A stretch of 64,000 bases of DNA, taken from Schaalia vaccimaxillae DSM 15804 (GTDB taxonomy: Bacteria > Actinomycetota > Actinomycetes > Actinomycetales > Actinomycetaceae). The position numbers and the translations under genes were made by a program. The notes beneath the pieces are model-generated. The model was not told where the DNA came from. It did no database searches and saw only the letters and a program-made list of their open reading frames with translations. The DNA lies in the NCBI RefSeq assembly GCF_000420425.1, contig NZ_ATUX01000008.1:1-64000 (forward strand). Reading direction: 5' to 3'. Positions 54,475-63,275 of this stretch are shown here, one piece after another (the stretch's first letter is position 1; each line of letters opens with the position of its first letter).

Positions 54475-55592
54475 TGCAGTCCCCCAGCCTCGCGCCTCGT
54501 GCAGTGAACGCACCCACCGCCCCTGATCTGACGGCCCAGCCGGCCACGCCCTCGGGCCGACGCAACCTCGCAGCCCTGCCCAAAGCACACCTACACCTTC
54601 ACTTCACGGGCGCAATGAGGCCGCAAACCCTCGTTGACTTGGCCGCAGAGCAAGGCACACGCCTACCCGCGCACCTGCTCGACCTCGACCCACTCAAAGT
54701 ACCCGCCGACGCACGCGGATGGTTCCGCTTCCAACGCTCCTACGACTCGGCTCGCCACCTCGTCCGATCCGAAGACACCATGCGCCGTATTGTGCGCGAA
54801 GCCGCCCAAGACGACGCCGCTGAAGGCTCCGTGCGCCTCGAAATGCAAGTGGACCCCACCTCCTACGCGCCGTGGGTCGGCGGCATCACCCCCGCCCTCG
54901 AAATCATCCTTGACGAGGCCGAACGCGCCTCCGCCGCCACCGGCGTTGAAGTGGCGATCGTCGTTGCCGCGTCGCGAATGCGACACCCCCTCGACGCGCG
55001 GACCCTGGCTCGTTTGGCCGCCCAGTATGCGGGAGAGGGCCAAGGCGCCAGTCGAGTCGTCGGCTTCGGGTTATCCAATGACGAACGCATGGGATCCACC
55101 TCGTCCTTCGCGGCGGCCTTCCATATTGCAGAGCGTGCGGGGTTGGCTCGTTTACCGCATGGGGGCGAACTCTTAGGGCCCGATTCGGTGCGTGAAGTGG
55201 TCACGGCTCTTAAACCCCAACGCCTCGGACACGGAGTGCGAACCACCGAAGACCCCGAGCTGCTCAAACGCTTAATCGACGAAGGCATCGCCTTTGAAGT
55301 GTGCCCCACATCCAACGTGCAACTGGGCGTCTATTCAAACTTTGGGGAAGTGCCCCTACCGACGCTCATCGAATTCGGGGCAACAGTAGCTTTGGGGGCC
55401 GACGACCCACTGCTCTTCCACTCGCGGTTGCTCGCACAGTACACGGCCGCGCGCGACGTCTTTGGTCTATCCGACCATCAGCTCGCCGACCTCGCCCGCC
55501 AATCCATCGACGCATCCTTAGCGTCCGAATCATCTAAGCGCCGCTGGTATGCGGACATTGAAGCCTGGCTAGCTGGGCCCGTCACCAAGTAA
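54474..55592 (+). CDS. Adenosine-deaminase-family metal hydrolase
   Basis: A 372-residue amidohydrolase. Metal and active-site motifs occur in the usual order: LPKAHLHLHFTG (HxH, near 42), LPHGGELLGP (usually HAGE), RLGHGVR, CPTSNVQLG and LGADDPLLF (paired Asp). It would deaminate adenosine to inosine or a related purine such as aminofutalosine. Starts at ATG 54474, coupled to the hydrolase. Its 3' end overlaps the convergent murB by 11 bp. The first 30 residues are Pro/Ala/Thr-rich and outside the fold. Confidence 0.87.
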   Translation: MQSPSLAPRAVNAPTAPDLTAQPATPSGRRNLAALPKAHLHLHFTGAMRPQTLVDLAAEQGTRLPAHLLDLDPLKVPADARGWFRFQRSYDSARHLVRSEDTMRRIVREAAQDDAAEGSVRLEMQVDPTSYAPWVGGITPALEIILDEAERASAATGVEVAIVVAASRMRHPLDARTLARLAAQYAGEGQGASRVVGFGLSNDERMGSTSSFAAAFHIAERAGLARLPHGGELLGPDSVREVVTALKPQRLGHGVRTTEDPELLKRLIDEGIAFEVCPTSNVQLGVYSNFGEVPLPTLIEFGATVALGADDPLLFHSRLLAQYTAARDVFGLSDHQLADLARQSIDASLASESSKRRWYADIEAWLAGPVTK

Positions 55593-56709
55593 AACCGACG
55601 GCCACAGGTTCAGGCACCAGACGGATACCGAAACGCTCTTCCACGCCCGCGCGTACCGCGAGCGCCAACTCGCGAATATCCTCAGCCGTGGCACTGCCCC
55701 TATTCGTCAACGCCAACACATGCTTGGTAGACAAAGACGCCGGAGCCTGCGAGGCGTCCGCCCCGTTCAAAGCCCACCCCTTGCCAAAACCCGCATGATC
55801 GATCAGCCAAGCAGCCGACGTTTTCACCAGTTCAACGCCGTCGGCGTCCACTCCAGCGCCAAAACGCGGAGCATCCTGCGGCAACACATCAGCCTGAGAC
55901 CGCGTGAGGATCGGATTAGTGAAGAAAGAACCCGCGCTCCACGAATCATGGTCGCCCTCGTCCAACACCATGCCCTTGCCGCGGCGCAGCCCCAGGACGG
56001 CCTCGCGCACCATCACCGACGGCGCGCGTTCGCCCGCCTTCACACCCAGCTTGGTTGCCAACTCGGCGTAGAGAACCGGAGCTGACAGCTCACTCTTTTC
56101 CAAAGCAAAGGTCGCTTCAACCACCACCCAGCGGCCCGTAGGCCCCCAAATACGCTGGCCAGCTTCACTTTCAATGGTGCCGCCGTGGCCCGTTGAACGC
56201 TTAATAATCGACGTGCGGTATCCCAGCTGCAAATCCTTTGCCGATAGCACCACCATTTCTTCATCCTGGCGGTCCCATGCGCGCACCGAATGAAGAGTCG
56301 AGGCGACCTCATGGCCATAGGCACCAATGTTTTGCACGGGTGCGGCACCAACCGTTCCAGGAATACCCGAAAGGGCCTCCAACCCAGACAAACCCTGAGC
56401 AATAGACCACTGGACGAAATCATCCCAGGTTGTGCCCGCGCAGGCCGTCACAAAAACCTTCCCAGAAGGATCCGGCTGCGTTGCAATAATCTTCGACCGG
56501 CCATCGCGCACCACCACGCCTTCGAAAGGTTCATCTGACACCAGCAGATTCGAGCCTCCTCCGATGACCAGAAGCGGGATGCCGGCCTCGTCGGCCCCAT
56601 GAACTGCCATCGCCATCTCGTCAGCCGTCGATGCCGTCACCACATGCTTGACGGGCCCACCGACTCGAAATGTCGTCATCTGAGCCAAAGTCGTCGGACT
56701 GGGATGCAC
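55582..56709 (-). CDS. murB: UDP-N-acetylmuramate dehydrogenase (UDP-N-acetylenolpyruvoylglucosamine reductase)
   Basis: A 375-residue FAD enzyme completing UDP-MurNAc synthesis for peptidoglycan. TTLAQMTTFRVGGPVKHVV, PLLVIGGGSNLLVSD, GLSGLEALSGIPGTVGAAPVQNIGAYG, SYR-type LGYRTSIIK, WSAGSFFTNP (catalytic Ser) and LIDHAGFGKGW are all present. GTG at 56709 is chosen for AAAAGGA 8 nt upstream and family length; an ATG 23 codons earlier adds unrelated residues. It lies downstream of the nan operon terminator and convergent with the deaminase gene. Confidence 0.93.
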   Translation of the reverse strand: MHPSPTTLAQMTTFRVGGPVKHVVTASTADEMAMAVHGADEAGIPLLVIGGGSNLLVSDEPFEGVVVRDGRSKIIATQPDPSGKVFVTACAGTTWDDFVQWSIAQGLSGLEALSGIPGTVGAAPVQNIGAYGHEVASTLHSVRAWDRQDEEMVVLSAKDLQLGYRTSIIKRSTGHGGTIESEAGQRIWGPTGRWVVVEATFALEKSELSAPVLYAELATKLGVKAGERAPSVMVREAVLGLRRGKGMVLDEGDHDSWSAGSFFTNPILTRSQADVLPQDAPRFGAGVDADGVELVKTSAAWLIDHAGFGKGWALNGADASQAPASLSTKHVLALTNRGSATAEDIRELALAVRAGVEERFGIRLVPEPVAVGFTW

Positions 56710-56826
56710 GAAGAAAATCCTTTTGTCGATGAAGCTCGCGCGCACACTGTGCGCCAAGCCAGCGGATACTACAGGCATCCTAATAACCGGCGAGCGTAGA
56801 AACGAACCAATAACCCGCAAGGGCAG

Positions 56827-56869
56827 AAACGAAAGTGCGTGGGGCGAGGACAACACTCGCCCCACGCAC
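56827..56869 (-). terminator. Terminator of the nan/nagB operon
   Basis: Perfect 14-bp arms GTGCGTGGGGCGAG (56835-56848) and CTCGCCCCACGCAC (56856-56869) with a 7-nt loop; on the minus strand TTTCGTTT follows. It lies 85 nt past the nagB stop. Confidence 0.88.
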
Positions 56870-56954
56870 CCAAGTGATTCAAAGCCCCAGAAGAGCAACC
56901 CGACGGCCCAACTCCGCCCAGGATAGCCCCGAGGCTTCACCAGATACTGAAATC

Positions 56955-57728
56955 TCAGTGCTGTTCCTTCTCCCAAACTTCCTTGTAGAAGTCCTTGAGT
57001 TCCAGCTTCGAGGCTGCGGCCTCGTCCACAATGACCAGGACGTCGTCGTGCATCTGCAGGATCGACGCAGGCCAGCGGGCGCTAATTCCGCCCTCGACCA
57101 TAGCCTTAACAGCGTCGGCTTTACCTTCACCCGTTGCAATAAACACGTGAGCGCGCGAATCCATGATCGTTCCCAAGCCCTGCGTCACACAGTGCGTGGG
57201 AACAGCATCCAAGTCGCCATCAAAGAAGCGGGCATTGTCGCGACGAGTCTGCTCAGTCAGAACACCCACGTGGGTGCGTGACGTCAAGGAACCACCCGGC
57301 TCGTTAAAGCCAATATGTCCGTCCGAGCCAATGCCCAGGACCTGAATATCAATGTGACCGGCATCCGTGATGGCCTGATCGTATGCGGCCGCCCCCGCAA
57401 CCAGGTCCTCACACCAACCATCGGGGCCGTGAGCGTTGCCCTCAGGCATATCAACGTGGTCAATGAGATTGCGGTGGATGAAGTTTGCATAACCCTCATA
57501 GTGGTCCTTGGGCAGGCCCACGTACTCATCCAAGTTGAAGGACTTGACCTGGGCGAAAGAAATTTCGCCAGCCTCGTAGCGGCGGATCAACTCAGCGTAC
57601 AGGGGCAGCGGGGATGAACCCGTGGCAAGACCCAGCACGAAATCCGGCTTGTTGCGGTAGACCTCGCAGATGCGGTCGGCGGCCAAGTTCGCAATCTGGC
57701 GCTCGTCGTCAACAATCGCAATTCTCAT
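56955..57728 (-). CDS. nagB: Glucosamine-6-phosphate deaminase
   Basis: A 257-residue enzyme converting glucosamine-6-phosphate to fructose-6-phosphate and ammonia, the last step that feeds amino sugars into glycolysis. LGLATGSSPLPLY, FNLDEYVGL, GIGSDGHIGFNEPG and SRTHVGVLT are diagnostic. ATG at 57728; GAAGGG lies about 12 nt upstream. It is last in the sialic acid operon, 34 nt after nanE. nagA, the intermediate deacetylase, is not in the window. Confidence 0.96.
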   Translation of the reverse strand: MRIAIVDDERQIANLAADRICEVYRNKPDFVLGLATGSSPLPLYAELIRRYEAGEISFAQVKSFNLDEYVGLPKDHYEGYANFIHRNLIDHVDMPEGNAHGPDGWCEDLVAGAAAYDQAITDAGHIDIQVLGIGSDGHIGFNEPGGSLTSRTHVGVLTEQTRRDNARFFDGDLDAVPTHCVTQGLGTIMDSRAHVFIATGEGKADAVKAMVEGGISARWPASILQMHDDVLVIVDEAAASKLELKDFYKEVWEKEQH

Positions 57729-57762
57729 GAAAATTCGTTTCCCTTCTTCAAGAAGCCGCTTT

Positions 57763-58443
57763 TCAGCGACCCTCAATAGCTTTCGTAAACCACGTCGTAA
57801 TACGCGTCGGATGAGTAATACCAGTGCCGACCACAACAGCAAAGGCGCCGGCCTGCATCACCGCAGCCGCCTGCTCGGGCGTATGGACTCGACCCTCGCA
57901 GATCACCGGAACCTCGGGGAACTCCTCGAGGACCTGGGACAAGAACTCCATATCTGGCCCGTCAGTCATCTCGCGGTCATCCGTGTATCCCGCCAACGTC
58001 GTCGACAAAATATCCGAACCAGCCTCAGCGGCAGAACGCACATCGTCGATCGAACCGCAGTCTGCCATCACCAAAATGCCCTCATCGTGCAGGGCGGAAA
58101 CCGTCTGGGCGTAGGTCAAACCATCGCGACGAGGCCGCGAGGTCGCATCAATAGCCACCACGTCAGCGCCTGCCATCGCGCAGGCGCGCGCATGACGCAA
58201 ACTCGGGGTGATGTAAATGCCCTCATCGCCCTCTTTCCACAAGCCAATAACCGGCACCTTCACGCGGCCTTTAATGGCAGAAATATCGGCAAGGCCCTGA
58301 CAGCGAATTCCACCAGCACCACCCAGTTCAGCAGCCCTGGCCACCTGCGCCATCGTCTCCGGGTGACGCATAGGCTCCCCCGGATAAGCCTGGCAAGAAA
58401 CAATCAACTGTCCACGCATCTGTTCAATGACTTGATCCGTCAC
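57763..58443 (-). CDS. nanE: N-acetylmannosamine-6-phosphate 2-epimerase
   Basis: A 226-residue TIM-barrel enzyme converting ManNAc-6-P to GlcNAc-6-P. Diagnostic blocks are QLIVSCQAYPGEPMRHPETMAQVARAA, GGIRCQGLADISAIK, VPVIGLWKEG, ITPSLRHA and EGRVHTPEQAAAVMQAGAFAVVVGTGITHP. It lies between nanK and nagB with short spacers. Length is normal for the family. Confidence 0.95.
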   Translation of the reverse strand: MTDQVIEQMRGQLIVSCQAYPGEPMRHPETMAQVARAAELGGAGGIRCQGLADISAIKGRVKVPVIGLWKEGDEGIYITPSLRHARACAMAGADVVAIDATSRPRRDGLTYAQTVSALHDEGILVMADCGSIDDVRSAAEAGSDILSTTLAGYTDDREMTDGPDMEFLSQVLEEFPEVPVICEGRVHTPEQAAAVMQAGAFAVVVGTGITHPTRITTWFTKAIEGR

Positions 58444-58479
58444 CGTGATTCTCCATTCCAGCGCACCTCGGCGCGCTCC

Positions 58480-59436
58480 TCAATTCATCGTATTCATCAA
58501 GTTCAAAGTCGCACCAATCAGCGGAGCATCGTCACCAAGCTCCCCAACGACAATGGGTGTATCCGCCACCGGCGTCATCGCGCTAGCCGCATACCCCTGG
58601 CGCACACCATCCCACCACATCTGACCCGAACGCGTCATCGAACCAGACAGAATAATCATCGACGGATCAATGCAATTGGCCAAAGAACCCAGACACTCAC
58701 CCAACGCATGCGCAGACTCCACAAAACATGCCTGAGCTAACGGGTGGCCATCCTCAGCCAACTCCTGTAAGCCTCGCGCATCCTCGACGTTGGGATCATG
58801 AGCGGTGCGCCGCATGTCATACCACGCGGCGATACCTGAACCTGAACAAAAACCTTCAATATGTCCAAAGCGACCACACGAGCAGGGCACATCTCGCCCC
58901 GCAGGATGGTGAATATGGCCAACGTGGCCGCCAACATGGTGGCTACCAGTTAAGACTCGGCCACCTTCAACAAAGGCACCACCGATGCCGGTGCCCACAG
59001 CCACCGACAGCACCGAGTCTGCGCCACGCCCCACGCCAACCAAAGCCTCACCTAGACCATGAGCGTGAACGTCATTGAGTACTCGCACCTGCGTGTTTGC
59101 CGCATCGCGGATGATGGCGCCCAAAGGCGTACCACCCCAACCGGGCATCGTATTCGTTGCCGACACGATCGCACCCGAAGCAGGATCAACTACGCCAGCA
59201 CTCGCCACAGCCACGCCCGTAAAAGGACCGAACCTGTCAGCTAGATCAGCCACCAGAGAACCGATTCGCGCGGCGACTGCTGGCCCGCCCTCGTCGGCAA
59301 GTGTCGCAATCCTGCCGAACTCGCCGTCCCGCGTGGATGCTGCGAGCCCGTCCATGAGCGCCCACCCGACCTTCGTTCCCCCAATATCGAGGGCGAGAAC
59401 CCGTGACTCATCACCTGAATGAACAGAGCTGTTCAC
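58480..59436 (-). CDS. nanK: ROK-family kinase, probable N-acetylmannosamine kinase
   Basis: A 318-residue ROK protein. Phosphate motif LALDIGGTKVGWALMD near residue 15, catalytic region VLNDVHAHGLGEALVG, then GHVGHIHHPAGRDVPCSCGRFGHIEGFCSG. The ROK zinc motif is normally CxCGxxGCxE; here the third Cys is His. It should phosphorylate ManNAc at O-6. GTG at 59436 is chosen because GAGGAA lies 8-9 nt upstream; a longer frame would contain that site. Flanked by nanA and nanE, which fixes the likely substrate. Confidence 0.88.
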   Translation of the reverse strand: MNSSVHSGDESRVLALDIGGTKVGWALMDGLAASTRDGEFGRIATLADEGGPAVAARIGSLVADLADRFGPFTGVAVASAGVVDPASGAIVSATNTMPGWGGTPLGAIIRDAANTQVRVLNDVHAHGLGEALVGVGRGADSVLSVAVGTGIGGAFVEGGRVLTGSHHVGGHVGHIHHPAGRDVPCSCGRFGHIEGFCSGSGIAAWYDMRRTAHDPNVEDARGLQELAEDGHPLAQACFVESAHALGECLGSLANCIDPSMIILSGSMTRSGQMWWDGVRQGYAASAMTPVADTPIVVGELGDDAPLIGATLNLMNTMN

Positions 59437-59494
59437 CAAAATTCTTCCTCTCACTACCAGTTGAACGCGTCGAAGTGGGCGCCCCAGACGTCAC

Positions 59495-60409
59495 TCAGTC
59501 AATCATGCCCGTGCGGCGCAACACCGACGCCACCCACTCGATATTGCCGTCGATCAGAGGCTCAACAGGCCTGGGCATCTCGTTGGTCTCGAAAACTCCC
59601 AAAAGCTGCAACGCAGTCTTGAAAGCCCCAACACCGGCGCCGAAACCAGCAATCCCCTGAACCTGAACAATGCGCATGAGCTCAGCCAAACGGTCCTGTT
59701 CGGCGCGAACCGCCTCCCAATCGCCACACTGATACGCATCCCACTGGCGAACATAACCAGCAGGATCCACATTGCCCAAACCGGGAACAGCACCATCGGC
59801 ACCCGACATGTACGCGCCGTCAACAACAACCTCGTGACCGGTCAACAGCTGCAGCGGGTGGCCAGCCTCGTCATTCATGCGAGCAAGCCAACGGAAAGAC
59901 ACATCGTCTCCCGACGAATCCTTCACACCGGACAAAACGCCGTCCTGTCCAAGTCGGATCTGCATATCAATCGGCAACTTCACGTGAACGCACACCGGAA
60001 TGTCGTACGCCCAAATCGGAATATCTGTCGCCTCACGCAGCAACCGGAAATGACGCTCAATCTCAGGCAATCCCTGCAGCGCGTAGAAAGGCGCGGTTGC
60101 CACAACGGCGTCCACACCGAAGGACTCTGCCTGACGGATATTCTCAATGACACGATCCGTCTCAGTGTCAATGACGCCCGCCAAAATAGGGATACGTCCA
60201 TTGACGATCTGCTGGGTGGCTTCAAGAATCTCAGCGCGACGCGCCGGAGTCGAGAACACCACTTCACCGGTCGAGCCCAAAACGAAAAGGCCATGGATAC
60301 CGGCATCAATCATGCGGTTGATATGACGTTCCAAGGACGCGTGATCAACACGCCCATCCTTGAGCGGCACTGCAAGAGGCGGAACAATTCCGCGAATTGG
60401 GGTGTTCAT
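59495..60409 (-). CDS. nanA: N-acetylneuraminate lyase (DapA/NanA superfamily)
   Basis: A 304-residue class I aldolase-fold enzyme. The GSTGEVVFST motif (near 46) binds the carboxylate, the Schiff-base Lys is in SGVKDSSGD (near 160) and Tyr is in YDIPV. In this operon it would split N-acetylneuraminate into pyruvate and ManNAc. By sequence alone a dihydrodipicolinate-synthase-like relative is possible; neighbours nanK, nanE and sat genes decide. Two adjacent ATGs exist; 60409 (5 nt from the GGAG box) is preferred over 60412. The start overlaps the satD stop. Confidence 0.85.
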   Translation of the reverse strand: MNTPIRGIVPPLAVPLKDGRVDHASLERHINRMIDAGIHGLFVLGSTGEVVFSTPARRAEILEATQQIVNGRIPILAGVIDTETDRVIENIRQAESFGVDAVVATAPFYALQGLPEIERHFRLLREATDIPIWAYDIPVCVHVKLPIDMQIRLGQDGVLSGVKDSSGDDVSFRWLARMNDEAGHPLQLLTGHEVVVDGAYMSGADGAVPGLGNVDPAGYVRQWDAYQCGDWEAVRAEQDRLAELMRIVQVQGIAGFGAGVGAFKTALQLLGVFETNEMPRPVEPLIDGNIEWVASVLRRTGMID

Positions 60410-61227
60410 CATTCTCCTTCGAGGGTGGGGTGAAGCAGGGAAGGCGCAGCTCCCAACAGGGTGCGCGTGTACGGATCCTTCGGGTTCGCCAAAAGCTCAG
60501 CCGCAGGGCCTTCTTCAACGACGACACCCTTATTCATCACGGCAATGCGATCCGACACGTAACGGACCGTCTGGATGTCGTGCGAAATGAAGACCATCGC
60601 TAAGTTCAGTTCACGCTTGAGATCGGTCAACAGGTTGAGGATCTGTGCGCGCACCGACACGTCCAAAGCGGACGTCGGTTCGTCAGCGATAATCGCATCC
60701 GGATTGAGGGCGAGCGCACGGGCGATAGCCACACGCTGACGCTGACCGCCAGAGAGCTGGCCAGGCAGAGCGTCCAGGGCCGAGGACGGCAAACCCACCA
60801 TCGAAATGAGTTCGCCAACGCGATCACGTCGCGACGCCTCGTCCCCAATCTTGTGGACGCGCAAGGGATCAGCAAGCTGATCTTCCACCGTCATCCTGGG
60901 GTTGAGCGCGGTTGCCGGGTCCTGGAAGACCACAGACACAACTCGGCCAATACGCCGACGCGCCTCAGCAGTCCTCTTCGTGACCTCTTCGCCATTGAAA
61001 TACACGTGGCCAGAGGTCGCCGCTTGCAAGCCGCACATGACGTTGGCGGTCGTGGACTTGCCACAACCAGACTCGCCAACAATGCCCAAGGTTTGGCCGC
61101 GCACAATGCTCAGATTGACGCCGCGCACGGCGTGAACCTTATTTGGCTTAAACAGCGAACCCGTCCTGGAATTGAAAGTGACGTGAACGTCCTTGAGTTC
61201 AATAATTGGGTGTTCCGCGCCAGTCAT
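60409..61227 (-). CDS. satD: Sialic acid ABC transporter ATPase (OppF/DppF type)
   Basis: A 272-residue peptide-family ATPase. Walker A GESGCGKST, Q-loop VFQDPATALNPRMTV, signature LSGGQRQRV, Walker B AIIADEPTSALDVS and the C-terminal NPKDPYTRTLLGAAP zone typical of OppF/DppF are all present. In sialate operons this family forms the SatABCD importer. It overlaps satC by 4 bp (ATGA) and nanA by one base. The symbol rests on the fused satC beside it and the nan genes. Confidence 0.85.
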   Translation of the reverse strand: MTGAEHPIIELKDVHVTFNSRTGSLFKPNKVHAVRGVNLSIVRGQTLGIVGESGCGKSTTANVMCGLQAATSGHVYFNGEEVTKRTAEARRRIGRVVSVVFQDPATALNPRMTVEDQLADPLRVHKIGDEASRRDRVGELISMVGLPSSALDALPGQLSGGQRQRVAIARALALNPDAIIADEPTSALDVSVRAQILNLLTDLKRELNLAMVFISHDIQTVRYVSDRIAVMNKGVVVEEGPAAELLANPKDPYTRTLLGAAPSLLHPTLEGE

Positions 61228-63272
61228 CGCACATCCTCACTTTCGAGCTGATCGGAACCTCCAACGCCCTGATTGGGATTGGGCGGAAGAGCCGCATACA
61301 CGTGTTCGGGACCGACCTCGGTCAAAACCGGACGAATGTCCAGGCCATAGTCGGGATGCGACGACCTGGGAGCGAAACGATCGCCCACCGGGAAGTCACG
61401 CGGCGACGGAACAGTTCCCGGCACCTGGTGCAAACGACCCGAACCCGCTTCGATCGACAAAACCGCACCCAGCAGGCCACGCGTGTACTCGTGCGTCGGG
61501 TGAGTGAGCAGCTCAGCCGTCGGCCCCTGCTCCACGACCTGACCGGCGTACATGACGGTGATCGAATGGGCAACCTCAGCAACGAGGGCGACGTCATGGG
61601 ACACGAAGATCATTGCGAAGCCAAGCTTTTCACGCAGATCGTTCAGCAGCGCGATCACCTGCTTTTGAACCGTCACATCCAAAGCGGTCGTCGGTTCATC
61701 AGCGATCACAAGCTTCGGGTCGCGAGTCAAAGCCATAGCGATCAAAACACGCTGACGTTGGCCGCCCGATAACTCATGCGGGTACGACTCCAAGGTGCGC
61801 TTCGGGTCCAGGCCGACCAGCTCCAAAAGCTCTTCAGCGCTGCGAGTACCACCGCGCTTGGTGAGCTGACCCATCTGATCCTTGATGAGCATCGCCGGGT
61901 TGAGCGAAGACAAAGCATCCTGGTAGATCATTGCCATCTCGTGACCGAGAAGCTTTTGACGTTCGTCGGGCTTCATCGTCAGCAGGTCCTGACCCTGGTA
62001 GAGGATCTGGCCCGACAACTCAGCCTTCGGATCAATCAAGCCCATGATCGACAGGGCTGTAATCGACTTGCCACAGCCGGACTCGCCCACCAGACCCATG
62101 GTTTCGCCGCGACGAACGCTAAAGGACACATGGTCGACAACATCGACCTCGCCGTGGCGTTCGAACCGGATCGAGAAGTCTTTGACTTCCAGCAGCGGCG
62201 CTTCCGTGGACTGCGATACGAAACGATCCGTGCGCTTGCTCTCGACCTCATTCAACGCATTCAGGCTTGCCTGAAGCGGAGCGGCCTGCTCACGGTAGGC
62301 CTGACGCGGGTCGAGCAGGAGGCGATCGGCCTCGCGCGTCGCATTGGCCGAAACCTGAGCGACGGACACACCCTTGGGGGCTGCGACCATGGCGTCGGTT
62401 ATGCCCTCAGACAAGATGTTCAAGCACAACACCGTCAGCATGATAAACATGCCGGGGAAGAAAGCCGTCCACCACTTGCCCAGCATGACCGAAAGGTTCG
62501 ACGACGCATCCGACAACACGTTGCCCCACGTAGGCACGGCCGTGGACTGGAGGCCAGAACCAATGAAGGTCAAAGAGGCTTCCAAAATAATGGCGTCGGC
62601 CACAAGCACCGTGGCAAAGACTAAGACAGGTGCCGCAGTGTTACGCATGACGTGAGTAACGAGGATCCACGGCGCCCGTGCACCCGACACAATGACGGCA
62701 CGCACATAGTCTTCGCCGTATGCACTCATCACATTTGCGCGCACGATGCGCGACAGCTGAGGCGTATACACGAAAGCAATCGAACAAACGATAACGAAGA
62801 CCAGGGCCAGGGTGTTGCCCTTTTCTTGCAGTGCGCGGCCAAAGACCAGCACGGACACGGCAGCCATAGCAATGCCGGGCACTGCCATCACAATGTCCAT
62901 GATGCGCATGATCACTTCGGACAAGGACTTGCGCACCACTGCAGCGACCGAGCCAATGATGGCGCCGACAAATAGAGCAATCAGAGTGGCAAAAAGGCCG
63001 ATCAGCAGGGAGAAACGCCCGCCGTAGAGGACGCGGCTCATCACGTCGCGACCAATGTGGTCAGTGCCAAAGGGGTGCGAGGCGCTAGGTGAGTCCCACT
63101 TTGTGAAGATCTCATCGGGCCCGTGCGGAGCCAAGAATGGCGATAGAACGCAGATCAGAGCAACCAGGGCAAGGAGGACGAGGGCGACGCGCGACCCCAC
63201 CGACATGGAGGAAATACGGCTAAAACGAGCTCCGGGTTGGGTCACCCGTTCGAGTTTTTTCTTGTGGTTCAT
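61224..63272 (-). CDS. satC: Sialic acid ABC transporter, fused permease-ATPase (DppC-DppD type)
   Basis: A 682-residue fusion. Residues about 25-310 are a DppC/OppC-type permease (HPFGTDHIGRDVMSRVLYGGR near 70; EASLTFIGSGLQSTAVPTWGNVL). A linker (about 310-365) leads to an OppD-type ATPase with Walker A GESGCGKS, signature LSGGQRQRV and Walker B LVIADEPTTALDVT. Known SatC proteins have this permease-ATPase fusion, which supports sialic acid rather than peptide transport. ATG at 63272, directly after satB. The substrate-binding protein SatA is not in the window and should lie beyond the right edge. Confidence 0.87.
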   Translation of the reverse strand: MNHKKKLERVTQPGARFSRISSMSVGSRVALVLLALVALICVLSPFLAPHGPDEIFTKWDSPSASHPFGTDHIGRDVMSRVLYGGRFSLLIGLFATLIALFVGAIIGSVAAVVRKSLSEVIMRIMDIVMAVPGIAMAAVSVLVFGRALQEKGNTLALVFVIVCSIAFVYTPQLSRIVRANVMSAYGEDYVRAVIVSGARAPWILVTHVMRNTAAPVLVFATVLVADAIILEASLTFIGSGLQSTAVPTWGNVLSDASSNLSVMLGKWWTAFFPGMFIMLTVLCLNILSEGITDAMVAAPKGVSVAQVSANATREADRLLLDPRQAYREQAAPLQASLNALNEVESKRTDRFVSQSTEAPLLEVKDFSIRFERHGEVDVVDHVSFSVRRGETMGLVGESGCGKSITALSIMGLIDPKAELSGQILYQGQDLLTMKPDERQKLLGHEMAMIYQDALSSLNPAMLIKDQMGQLTKRGGTRSAEELLELVGLDPKRTLESYPHELSGGQRQRVLIAMALTRDPKLVIADEPTTALDVTVQKQVIALLNDLREKLGFAMIFVSHDVALVAEVAHSITVMYAGQVVEQGPTAELLTHPTHEYTRGLLGAVLSIEAGSGRLHQVPGTVPSPRDFPVGDRFAPRSSHPDYGLDIRPVLTEVGPEHVYAALPPNPNQGVGGSDQLESEDVR

Positions 63273-63275
63273 CTG

